Assembly: GCA_030062745.1 (NCBI GenBank)
Contig: CP099850.1
Location: 9,677,538 to 9,741,537 of the forward strand
DNA length: 64,000 nt
Direction of reading: 5' to 3'
Origin: Capitulum mitella
Lineage: Eukaryota; Arthropoda; Thecostraca; Pollicipedomorpha; Pollicipedidae
The notes below the pieces were generated by a model. It was given only the letters and a program-made list of their open reading frames with translations. It was not told the origin of the DNA and made no database searches. Both the position numbers and the translations under genes were made by a program. Position 1 is the stretch's first letter; the number at the start of each line of letters is the position of its first letter. Positions 1 through 11,500 of this stretch are shown here, in pieces.

Positions 1-1724
1 CTCCAGAATCTCATCTTCCTCCTGAGACGCTCGTTCTCTGTCGGTGCTCCGCCTCAGAAGCACGGTCTCCATTGGGTTCCGGTCGCCAGGCGCCTGGTGT
101 CGGACACGGTCTGCAGTTCGGGGTGCGATTTATCACCCCTAGCGAGGGCCTTTGGCCGGGCGGAGCCTCCACTTCAGGCGATCCTGGCGTCTCGCCCCCT
201 GCTGCGGTCGATGCCCCGTGCTGGGCTGCCGTCTCTGGGCCGTCTGCTGAGCGCGTGCTCCACCAGGCCAGGTCGGACGAGCCCTGCACGAGCTGGTGCG
301 TCTCCCTGTTTATCTCTAACTCGGGTGCAACTCCGCTCTGCCAGCCGTTTTGCAGCGTCACTGGCGGTTACACGGTGTGTTAGTGACGGAAAGATAACAG
401 ATGTTTTGTCGTGTCATCTTCGTCTGTTCTCATTCCTGCTTTAGTGTACATCTGGGGTATGGTTTAAGGGTCAGAATTGATGCCGAGCAGTGGTCAGCAA
501 CAGTGACATCTTTCCCTCTTCAATTCGTCAATGTTGAATCTTACTAAACAACACCGCTGTCTGGAACGAACTAAGACTACCTCCTTTTAGTGTAAGTCGA
601 TAGCCGAAGCAGGCATTTGCGGACACACCTTCCATGAATGATGCCTCATATTGGGTTTCATCAAAACGCAGCTGTCGATTCCTTAGTCGCCAATCGTGGA
701 AGAAATTTGATTCTGACTCCCACTTTCGTTTATTCTTGGCATTGTCAGTGCGGTAGGGTATGGCGTTAGTTGCAAAATTCTTCCAAGGATTGCAGTGTTT
801 TTTTGCGCGTCTTTTTTTCTCCCGTGATCGGGCTGGAGTTAACCGTCATTTCGAGGTTTCCACTGCCACGGACACACCAGCGGTGGGAAGGATGCCTGTT
901 CGCCAGCTGGGCCCAGGGCCTTCATGTCATCCGTCGCCACCCGCCGTCGACTGCTCTGGTGTCCTACTGAATATTCTGATTCAGACCTGTTTTTTTGTGA
1001 TTCAGATTTTCTGTCTGTGTGTTTGATTGTGTCTGTCTGTCTGATTGTGATTCAGACGGTCTGTTCGCCAGTTGTTTGTCAACATTCGAGTCCCTGGACC
1101 AGGTCCAGGGGCACCTCACCCTGTTCCAGAGCCAACCGGGGTAATGTGATAGCCGGTGCCGTGAGCCACAATTTCAGCTTCCGAAGGTTTTCATAGGCCG
1201 TGCCTTGAACGTGCCATGTTGATACAATTGCAGGTCATCAGTCTTTTTCGGCCTGCCGCGTGGCCTCCAGGAGGTTGATGGTAGGTACTCAGGCCAGTTT
1301 TTTAGACGATTTTTCCTTACGCATATCAGCCGAACTGGGGACCCGGAGCGGTATTCTCATTCATTTCACCAGTGTCAGCAACCAGTTCACGTGTCTCCAG
1401 GGACCCCTAGCCAGCCGAAGGCCGGGCCGTCAGGTCAATGCTCTCCCCGAAGTCTGTCCCGACCTGACCTTCCGTATCGCAGCCCATTCGGCTGCCGTCG
1501 GGAGCCGGCAGAAGCCGGGACCCGGCCGCCGAGCTCTGCCCATTGCGTCACTGGTTGATAGTCTAGCGTCACTGCCGGAAGGTCGACGAGCTGATCTAAC
1601 GACTCCTCGGCCCGTTCGCCGGCCTTCCCCGCCGGCAGCGCTGGCCATGGCTGCCCTGCCGCGCCTCCGCCCTCTGGTGTTGCGGCAGGCGGCGTCAGCT
1701 CTGGCCAGGTCAGGGACGTGTCCA
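1..1724. other. No gene recognised (left edge)
   Basis: Open frames occur on both strands in the GC-rich first 440 bases and around 1.26-1.85 kb, but none resembles a known family and no convincing splice-bounded exon was seen. The 1.26-1.85 kb frame runs into an interspersed repeat, which argues against a host exon. Confidence 0.5.
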
Positions 1725-1970
1725 AGAGGGGCCATGGAGGCCATCCTCCCAAGCCAAGCGGTCTACTGGATATATAGCGATTTCGCAGGAGTGCCGAATA
1801 ATAATCATATATATGCTGCAAAAGTAACCATTATATGCTTTCCTGTTCGCTGAATGAGGCAAATTGTATAAAATTGCCGCGTTTTCTAGAAATTTCGTCA
1901 TATGCCAGTGGCATGTGACAAAATTTGACATTGCCCCCCCCCCCAGAAAAATTCTTGCTATGTGTCTGGG
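1725..1970 (+). repeat. Interspersed repeat family B, copy 1
   Basis: This stretch contains GCCAAGCGGTCT, a (TA)-rich middle, a TTTCGTCATATGCC block, AAAATTTG and a poly-C run. The same series of blocks recurs at 31832-32059 and, inverted, at 32102-32264. No coding capacity is visible, so it looks like a short non-autonomous element. The superfamily is unknown. Confidence 0.7.
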
Positions 1971-3779
1971 CCGGGTGACGCTGTTTGCTGAAGGACAACA
2001 GGTGCCTTGCCCCTTCTGCCGTCCGTTGGGACCGTGTCGTCGGTGCACATGCCATGCGCCGGTCAGAACCGCCTGTAAAGGAAACGCAGCGAAAAGGGAC
2101 TCCCGAGTGCTTATAGAACTTTCCGAAAATTTGTTCGTTTCGATTCTAAGCACAGAAATTATCGTTTATGATTAGCTTATTGCTGTTGATGTTGGTAAGG
2201 CCAGGCCGCTCTCTTGACCAAAACTGACGCGATATGTTTAGCCGAGAGTTTTTGGTTTCTGATCATCCAAGACGTGAAATCAGTTTCTGCCTGGCACCTG
2301 AAATATGTCCCGTCCCCACGCACATTGGCACACCAAGCTAAATTTCAGACTGACAAGGCAACATGGGGATCATTACGGCATACGGCATTGTTGTACCTGA
2401 AAGAATGGTTCTCCTGATTGCCCTGAATTATTGAACGGCGGAACTGTGTAGACCGTGCTGGACGGTGACGGTAGCAGCGGCGATGTCTGATCAAACAGCA
2501 GTACGTGACCCGACACGTGGGGTGGAGTTATCCAGCATTTTAGGCTTCTTGTGAAGAGCTCCGAGCGGTAACACTAGAATTTACTTTATGTGTCACCGGC
2601 AAATGGATTCAAATGCTGTTTGCTGAAGCTATTCTAAGAAGTGTCCAGCCGATGGCTTAGCGCCATGACCTGGACGCAGATTCGTCTAAGGGAGGGCGTG
2701 AGGATCATGTTTGCCCGGCCTGCGACGTAACCGATTATCAGCCATTTCATAGTCGGGAGTCTAGCCATTGAGTCCCACATTTCGTAAGACCTGAACCCTC
2801 GTGTACGTCGAGCAACCTGTTTGTAATGTAGCACTGTTTCGGTAAATCGTGTGAAGTCAGGTAGGGTGGATAGCAATCTTTTTTAATCAAGGCTCACATA
2901 TTTTTGCCTCGTTTCGTTTGTTAATCTACACCACATGGAATTCGACGAACGATAGTGGTCTGTCGCAAACCATAGGGCAGACTCATTTATTCATGCAGTA
3001 ACGTCTTATAGCGGGGTTTGTTAGATTGAACTCATTTATGATCCTGCAGAAATGGTACTGGAAAAGGCAATGTATGCAAGGTGCACGACCTGACTTATTT
3101 TATCGGAACTAGTTGAGTGCCTGCAGACGAAATGCATGTGACTTTGTCGTTGCGGTGGGCATTCCTGCTTCAGTCGCGGTTTACTGGTCGTCGTAATATG
3201 ATTCCCTTGCCCATTGGCAAGATCAATTTCGAGACCGTAATGGACCCATGACCCTAATGTTGCTCATTGCTGTCGAGTGATGGGCAAGTAACTGATAACG
3301 AAAATGACCGTCGTCTCAACCAGTGAAGGGGCGTGACGTCATTGGACCGAGTAGCTGCATATGTCGTAACACAGCCAAACTGAACTAGTCGTGCAGTATA
3401 AACTACGTAAGTACTTTGCACGTGACTTGTCACTTCACGCAGTGTTGACGTTTTGCTGTTTTACACTCGGCTGGATTATTCCAAACATACGCGATCGTCT
3501 TTCGAAGGTCACGCCGTCACGTCTCCTCAACAGACTTCGCCTTGGCATTTCGACATGTTGCTTCTTGAAGTGCTCTGCTTGTCTCGCAGTCGTCAGCATC
3601 GATCCAACCAACATTGTCGTCGGTCAAGGGCACTGGCCAGTCAGGATGACGTGCCGCGCGGCTACGGCGGGCGTTAGCGGGAGCCAGTGCATACTGAGCG
3701 CATCCCCGCTTTACCAGCCGGCTTATCCCGCTGTTGTTGGCAGTACGCCGCCGGTGACGCTGTCCACGGGTGGGGTCTG
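1971..3779. other. No gene recognised
   Basis: Mixed-composition DNA without conserved exons. A TGACGTCA palindrome lies at 3334-3341. Nothing else is supportable. Confidence 0.5.
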
Positions 3780-4110
3780 TGGATGATCGTGACGGTGACG
3801 GTGCATGTTATTAGGCGAGCTGTCGTGACGGTGGCGGTGCATGTAACCAGGCGAGCTCTCCCCCCCCCCCCCGAGTGATCTTATGCATAACTCGTGTTCC
3901 GGCCCTGTCCAGGAACGGGACCTTGACCATGGGATCAAGAAAAAGGGCCAAATGACATGATACCAGGCGAGTTGCCCTTGGGGGCCAATCCATGGCCCAT
4001 GCTCCGGGCCTGCCCTGGGTCGGGGCCTGGGCGTGCGGGGTTGACCGGGTACCAGACGAACCCCCTGAGGGATCCGATCCATGACCTGCGTTCCGTGCTT
4101 GTCCTGGCTG
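3780..4110 (+). repeat. Degenerate tandem repeat, two nested unit sizes
   Basis: The first part repeats a GTGACGGTG...GCATGT...AGGCGAGCT unit twice (3790-3855). It is followed by about three copies of a roughly 110-bp unit carrying ATCCATG...GTTCCG...CTGTCCTGG-type blocks, near 3885, 3990 and 4075. A poly-C run separates the two parts. Confidence 0.6.
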
Positions 4111-5449
4111 GGGACGGAGGGCGGCGGCGGACGCCGCGAAAGTGATGCCGCTTCATGTCAGGCGCACGTCAGGGTCAAGGGTGACCTGACGTTGACATTG
4201 AGCGGCGACCCCGCCTGCACGTCCTCTGCGCGGCCAGACGGCGGCTCTGTTTGTCACCGGAGGCCTCTGCTAATTTGTCTCGGCTGTCTGAGTCTGCAGA
4301 CAGGCGGGCGAGGCGGCCTGGTGTTCTGGTGTTGATTCGCCGCCCACTCCCCTCCCCCCGGCTGGTCAATGAGCTGTTGCTAATAAACAGCAATCGTCGA
4401 CGAATCGCCTGAATGGTGTGTAGGTGCAAGAATCGGCCGGTGTGGACTGAACAACGAATTAAGTCCGGAATGGGCTTTGTGCAGAACGTTATATTAGGAA
4501 GAGGTCATTGCTCGTCCACAGAGCGAGCACTGAACACGTGCCTGGATTCGTGGCACAGTGTATTCGGGGCATCCAATGGGATTCGTAGAAAACGGTCGGC
4601 GACCACGTGACGGAGCTGGTGGCGTGGAAACGTGGTCTAGGAGTCAGTAAACTCGACTGTGGTTGCCTTACTCATGTTGATGTGTGTTTACACGTAAATA
4701 AACGTGGCAAGCTGATTGCTGCGCGACATACACATTGGAAGCCATGTGACTCCGTAGAGTTGATGGGCAAGTTTTTTCAGCTCATGGAGCTGTGTGAATA
4801 AACTCCTCTTAGTTCATGATTTGGGCTCACCGTGCAGGATGGTCGTTCAGTGGTGCGACTGTAACATGTCTTGGAAACGTGAATGAACGACTATTTTGCG
4901 CTACTTCCCCGTTTTTTTTCACGCGTCCTGTCCTGTCTTAATTCTTGTTTTCACATGTACGGTCCAACGAAAAAACAATCTCTCCTCAAAAGAAACCGTT
5001 GGTTTCTTTAACAATCATGTCACGAATCTAAGCTGATGCGACTGGACTGAGTTGTTCGCTACACGGACAGATCCAGACCATGTGCTGGGGGGGGGGGGTA
5101 CTAAATCTCCATCCGTGTGACTTAACCCATTCTCAAATGTTGATTTTTCCTCACGTTTCGGCCACTTTGTTTCTCGACGTTCGAAAACTAATCTGCGCTC
5201 CAACAAGTTTTTATTTCGGAAACAAAATGAATGTAATTTTCAACCGAAAGCGGGGGTAGGCAAATGGTATGTTGGCCATGGATTTTCCAACGAAAGGGGG
5301 CCCTTGCCTTGATGGCCCCTCCTTGCATCCGCCAGGGGCTCGATAGCAGTCAGAGTTCTCAAAGTAACTGCCGTCACTTCTGGAAGCACTCCGAAAATAC
5401 CGCCACGTCGGCACTTTTGCACAGCCGCATGGTCTCTACGACGAATTAC
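4111..5449. other. No gene recognised
   Basis: No conserved coding exon seen. An 11-nt-scale poly-G run lies near 5088. Confidence 0.5.
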
Positions 5450-6880
5450 CGAAGTTTGTGTCTCCAGTTTACGTCGACCGTGTCAGAGTCTGTATGTCCG
5501 GCCGTCGTCAGGATGTCGGAGCCTGCGTGCTGAGCCGATGGCAGAGTGCGGTGGTCTTCTTGTCCGGCTGGGTTTCGAGTGTCGAGGTGCACCTTGTCGA
5601 GTCGGTGGTAGGCCGGGGCGCTGCGCCGCGCTTCACCGGTCAGCATTTCTCCGACCGCTGGACACCGGCTGTGCCGACTCCCAGGGCCGACGTGATCCGG
5701 CTGCTGCCGTCCGTGGCACACATTCGAGCGGCCAGACTCGGCCCGGGCCGCGGCGGCCGTCCGGAAAAAGCCCGCCAGTTTCCAGCGCGGCCGCCCGACC
5801 GCTGAAATGGTGTCGCCACCGTGCCCGCTTTGTGTCCGCTGTCTGCGGAACTGCGTGTCCCAGCCTGTCCGCAGCGTGTTCGCTCCTTATGCAACCATGT
5901 GTACCCTATCCGCCCAGTATGTCCGTTGCCCTAGGGCCGTGCGTCCCGCCCTGTCCGTCCAGTGTGTCCGTGAGCTGTCGTGCGGCTGATTCTTGGAGCC
6001 GGATAGGTCAGCTCGTCGAGACACTCTTCCTGCTAACCATGCAGGGGGAATGTCGGCGACAGGGGTGCGGGACCGTCCGGCGCGGGGCGTATTCCGCCGA
6101 GTCATCGTGACCGCCTCCGAGGCGGCATCGTCCGGCGCGGCAGGTGCGCCTCCCGCCGCCGATGACGTCACGCGGCGGACGGCCGGACGTGCGGGTCATG
6201 AGGAGGGCGCCTGTGCCCTGCAGCAGCCGCCGGCCTTGGCCCTGATCGGGCCAGATTGCTCGGCCTTCCTCGAGAATCTGGCCTCGTTCAAGACGGACAT
6301 GTGCGCCGAGGCTTGCTTCCGCATGGCTCCACCCCGGCTGGACCGCGTGGACGGACCACAACCGGCCCGCAACGATGTCGCAACCCGACTAGGATGCTCA
6401 GTGCGGAGTCGCAGGACTCTGATGAGGTTATTCATCCACCTCCGATACTACAGCCCGGGATGCTACACTACAGCAGAGGCACTACAGAGGTAGCGAACAC
6501 TTCAACCCTCCGCCCCTCTGCGCGGTTGTGTGACCGCTCGTCCGTGACAGTTTTGGGGGACAGTGGTGACAGTGGACAGTGGACAGACAGACATACGGTG
6601 CCCGTCCGTCCTCCGTCCACCACTCTCCGTCGTATCGCTCCCCGTCTTCGGAGCGTCACTGGCGCGGCGATTGTGACGCGTCCAATCCAGACGGCGGTCG
6701 ATACTGGCGCGGCGCGGCCATTGTCACGACCTCGGTCGGCAGACGGTGGCCCGGTAACGATGCCGCCGGCCCTGACCCGTGACCAACCGCCGGACGGCGC
6801 CGCGTCGCGGTGACGTCACGGCGCCGCAACGGGGCGAGAGGCGGGCGTGCCGCGAAACTGACGGCCGGGGATTGGTGCTG
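5450..6880 (+). other. GC/CpG-rich block with CRE palindromes, possible upstream regulatory region
   Basis: Base composition rises sharply here compared with both flanks and CpG is frequent. Perfect TGACGTCA sites lie at 6163-6170 and 6811-6818. Long open frames exist on both strands but are explained by GC richness and match no family I know. It lies about 1.6 kb upstream of the first coding exon of OSGIN, so it could be its promoter region. That link is inference. Confidence 0.35.
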
Positions 6881-7539
6881 ACAGGCGTCGGGTTGTCTGT
6901 GCGTTGGCAGTTCCATGTTGGAGTCAAACTATGGTATAATTGGACGGATGTCGCTTCCAACTGGCATTGGTAGTTAACGCGAATGCTGCTGTCAGCAGGT
7001 GAGCGATGACTCCGATCTCTGCAACTAAACTGTATCGTTGTGTCGGATTCCCCGTACTGGCTGTCGCAGACAAGTAGGCAGCCTATGCAGTCAGCAAAAT
7101 TCTAACCGGAGTGTCGTGGCATCATTTCGCGTGCGCAAACCATTCGAGTACCGCTTTTTTGCCCCGATGTAACGAAGTCACGTGGACAGTTTCATTCCTG
7201 TCGAATGCTGCTCGGGTTTGGATGAACCGTGTTATTACTGACTGCCGCGCTCGAGCTCATTTCTATTATTCCTTCGTCTACGTCACCTACTAGGCTTGAC
7301 GTAACATCAGCCCCTGTCCGAGCGTCTCTGTGCTCGGTTTACTGGCTGGCCTCATTGCACGGGATGCAGTTCTTGTACGATACTCTGCAGCTGGTTACGA
7401 AACAATGCCCAAGAACTCTGCGACTCCGGCATCATGACCCACATCTCCTGCTGCTGTCTGTAAGAAATGCACGATTCATTCCTGGCTCATACATGGTTTC
7501 GTGGCAACCGATGCTGTTATCTGTATGACTTTCAGACCA
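6881..7539. other. No gene recognised
   Basis: Ordinary non-coding sequence. No conserved frame or repeat identified. Confidence 0.5.
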
Positions 7540-7705
7540 GGGGGCGCAGCTAGGATTTGCTTAAGGAGGGGGTGGGGCGGGAGCTCAGTTTGAACTGGAA
7601 TCATACGAAAACCGCCTGCCGGAAAGACGATGTGCAATGGTTTTCACAAAAAGCGGACCTAAGCGAGACCCCCCTGCAGCGCCTGCGGTCCAGACCCCAT
7701 TAGCA
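7540..7705 (+). repeat. Interspersed repeat family A, copy 1
   Basis: Begins with GGGGGCGCAGC and contains the core blocks AACCGCCTGC, GACGATGTGCAATGG and TTTTCACAAAAA. The same order of blocks is found at 32333-32490 (same strand) and, inverted, at 53975-54138. The family is short and non-coding. Confidence 0.7.
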
Positions 7706-8343
7706 AGGGCCCATTTAGGTTAACTGGCTGGAGTTGCGATCACCGGTCTGAGAAGGTTTCTTAAGTAGGGCTAGAGCTATTCTGGTTTCTTTACATTCAG
7801 CGCCACAGAGCTCGCGTTAAAATTAGGCAGCACCACGGTCATCCCTCTCTTATAGGCTACTTCACCAATGTTTGAGGCCGTATTGCGCCGACTTCTTGGG
7901 TGGAAACTGGACTACATTAATCAAATATGCACAAAGGAGTGATGATTACCATTTTCCACGTGAACTGTTACCGGATGGAGCTCGTCTTCAGAAACTCTTT
8001 CGGGATCAGGGTCCCCGAAGGCTTTTCTGATTAGGGCTATATATTGTTTCCTGCGCAGTGCGGTAATATGAAATATGTTTCCTGATCAGTAAGATATTTT
8101 TCTTACACGCGTCACCATGACACAAGGTGCCACTGTTGTCTGCCTTTTGATATCATCCCACCGAGCATTTTTCTGCACCATGTGGGACTGTGTTGTCTTT
8201 TATTTGACGTCATTATCCAACCAGACATTTCCCGTCAAGCGGCCATTTGTCGCAGTGGTACTGGTGTCCGTTTCTGACGTTGTTCGCTCCGCCAGGTACC
8301 GCCGTGGCGTCCGTCATACCCACGATGACCACCGCCGGCTGAA

Positions 8344-8433
8344 GCGGGTCGCGTCGGGTCACGCCGGGCCGTGCCGGACCGCACCGGGTCACGCCAGGTC
8401 ACGGCAGGTCGCGGCGGGTCGCGCCGGGTCACG
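8344..8433 (+). repeat. 10-bp minisatellite upstream of OSGIN exon 1
   Basis: About nine copies of a unit like NCGNCGGGTC run head to tail with an almost exact 10-bp period. It ends about 45 bp before the OSGIN start codon. Confidence 0.8.
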
Positions 8434-8477
8434 ACCGTTGTTGTGTGCCGCGGCCGACCTGACCGTGCTCTGCAGTT

Positions 8478-8538
8478 ATGCGAACGGCCTCGGAGCAGGA
8501 CCGGCTCGAGGCGCAGTTCCACGATGTCGTTGTCATTG
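8478..8538 (+). CDS. OSGIN1: OSGIN coding exon 1
   Basis: Encodes residues 1-20 plus the first base of Gly21, ending in DVVVI-G, the beta strand that enters the FAD-binding loop. The donor is G|GTGAGT, close to consensus. The split Gly codon is completed exactly by exon 2. CTCTGCAG ends at 8475, so the exon may start at 8476 after a 5' UTR intron. Confidence 0.85.
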
Positions 8539-11500
8539 GTGAGTGGTGCGTCAGTTCTGGGCTTGTGGGACACCCAGCTACCCTACGGGGAGGGTTTTGC
8601 TGCCTGCAGATGGTGAGAGGGCGGGGCGTTAAGGTTTTTAAGCTCGTGTTCCCATTCAGTCTATAAGCCTCGCAAGTCGGCGGGACACACATCTGCTATC
8701 TTCAGCTATGCGTGCGTGAACTTTGTGCGCTTAAAGCTTTTCAGCCCAAAGCCCTCAAATCCATCAGCTACTTAATTTAAACGAGGGAATCCTGTTACGT
8801 GAAGAAATGTGCTTAACAAATGATACTAAAAATTCTGAATCGGATAACAGCTTAAGTTTAATTCTTTATGGGTTGGAAATCGGAAGTTCATGTCTACTAA
8901 ATATTACTTTTAGTACGGTCGGGCCTGTCGTCCAGAACCAATTCTGACATCCGTACAAAGTTGCTCCCCGCCGTTTCTGTCTGGTTAGTTAACGCTGCTC
9001 TTCATGTGAGGTTAAGGAACCTGAACCAAGCTTGAATGTCTTTCATGGTGGGAGTGTGACTCGACCATGAAACCAGCTGGCTGAGAGATGACTGAAAATT
9101 GGGCACCGGCGTCCTTCGCACAAAATTCAAATGGTGTCTAGTTTTCGTATAACCTTACGTTTAGATAATATTCATTTGAATTCATGTGTTTTTGGTATTT
9201 GATATAGGTGCAACGTCATGTCTTTTTTTTACACCTACCCGGTCGCACCGGGTCTTGATGTCTTGACTTCAAGACTGAATGTGCGTCTCAAGTCTTTTCC
9301 GTTTCGTAGAAGTGAGTTAAAATTGTACCTGGACAATAATGATGCCTCAGGCTGTCCAGCCAAAAGAAGGGTAAGAGTCCTTATGAGCGTAACACATAAG
9401 GCAAGTCGCATGCATTTTCGTTTTTCTTTTTTAAATAGCGATTTATGTTAAGGGATATGAGCCGACCTTAAGAAGTTGAACTTCAACTTTTGTTATCACT
9501 TTACTACCAACGGCATGCCTGTTCAGTAGAAATGAAAGGCCTTACGCGGTGGAAGACGCTGGACAGTCAGGACAAACTGCTTGTCCTAGGTTTTTGCTGT
9601 TGCCTTCCTTTTCTTGTTTTAATAACGCTACGTGCAGAGCAGCCCTCGATAACGCTGGGATCTGCGGAGGAACATCAAGGCCACAACTCTGATTATTTTT
9701 CCGAGTGGCGTCTGGAGACGTTGTGTAGTAGACTCGACCCTGTGAAGGTCAAACGAGATTATTTAATGGCTGCGTGACAGCGACGCCCGCGTTGGAACGG
9801 ATGGTGGCCTTCGTGACCTTACGAGCAGGCACAAACAAAATTCAGCCATGCGTCGTCCATGGGGCATATCCGGAATGATAAAGCTAAACAGCTAGTACTG
9901 ATCAGCAGGGAGCGCCGATCTTTCGCGGACTTATTTCCAGTAATCTCCGTCATCCCCAGTATCCTGTCACGGGTATGTCATGTCCAGTGCGGTCATTTGC
10001 GCCGCATAAAGTTCTTTCAGCGGCTCCATCGCGCTCTGTTGAAGATAACGTAAATCGGTAGGAGACTACCATTGCCTGCTCCCTTCCCGACCATCTGCTA
10101 ATGCTTATGTCTTTCGTTCTATAACGAAGATCACTTGTTTGCCAGGGAACCGCCGAATAAGGCCATCCCAGGTTTTTTCCCGGACATTGAGCTCGGTCTC
10201 CACCACGGGTGCGTTTCCGCTGATGAGACGCTGACGTTGGGTGGCGTCAGCTTCGCTGCATTGGGCGGGTTTTCCTGACGTAGCTCGTCTCCCAAACTCC
10301 CCTGTTGTCGTGAAGCCGACCTGTCGGGCACGGTTTCTGGTCTCAATTTGATTGAACTGTCGAGCGTGGGGGTGGTGTGTGGGGAAGGGCTGGTCCAATT
10401 CTCTCGCGCGGAGGCAAGCAGTGGCATTCTGCGCCATTTCCAGGTAACGGGCCCTCGGCCATCACGCTGTCGTACATCTTGGCCGGCAACTGGCCGTACT
10501 ACTCGGGCGGCGGCGGCGGCGGCGTCATTCCAGAGTTCCTGCACCGCAAGCTGGACGCGGCTCCCGGCGTCTCGCTTCTGGAGCACGACCTGGAGGATCT
10601 CTCCGAGGTGGGCACTCTGACGACTGGAGAGGGCAGGCCTGGGCATCTGTTTTGAACATGATTTTGAGAGCTGGGGAAGAACGGTGCAGCTCCTCGTCAA
10701 TACGATATTGCTCCCTGTAACAACGAAGACCTGGAAGCAGCCGGTATTCCAACAAAATTCCAGATCGTCCTTTGCTCTTTCAGCTTCAGGCGTTCTAAGC
10801 GACGCATGGTCACATGTTGACCGACACCGAATCAGTTTCATGCGACTTCGTCTTGTTAATAACGATAAAACTTTAGGTGGGAAAAGATATCTCGAAAACG
10901 TCAGATGCCTTTCCGGAGTACACGTGACGTGCATTGTTAAATGTGCGTTTTCTGTCACGCTATAACCGAGGGAGTTTGCACCTACCCCTCGGGTTTCGAT
11001 AGTTTTACCTGAGGTCAACTGCACACTCAGGGTGGTCCGGATTTCGCTTCTATAACAGGCCACATGTGGGCACGCTTCTGTCCATGACTACGATTCAGCC
11101 GATGCGGGATATCTGCCGGGGACGGGCAGCCGCGCTGGTCAGTTACCAGAGAACGGGACTCGGGGAAAGTCCGGGCCGCTCGGGTTGGGACGTAAACCGA
11201 ACATGACTTGTGCCGGCCGTCGCGCTGGAAATTCCTTGAAAAATAGCTGGATCAATGTACACATGGTTACTCCTACTGACCACTGCGTCATGGATCGAGA
11301 CATTTCCAATGATGAATTACGGCAGGGAGTCGTGGTAATTAGGCACCATGAAGCCTGAAGTCTGTACACGTCCGTTCGATTTTCTGTCCGGGCGCCAGTC
11401 TCTTTGTTGACGGTATTCGTCAATAGTCCTTTCCGTCTGGCGAATATGGCCCGAATCGCAACAGAAGCGGTCTCCCAAGGCGCTGAAACTCGCGTCCTCC

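Noticed and set aside
5538..6493. Overlapping long + strand frames in the GC-rich block
   Set aside because: No motif, no plausible splice-defined exon, and equally long frames on the opposite strand; treated as compositional.
10131..11063. 310-codon minus-strand frame
   Set aside because: Antisense across OSGIN exon 2 and flanking introns without any recognisable domain.
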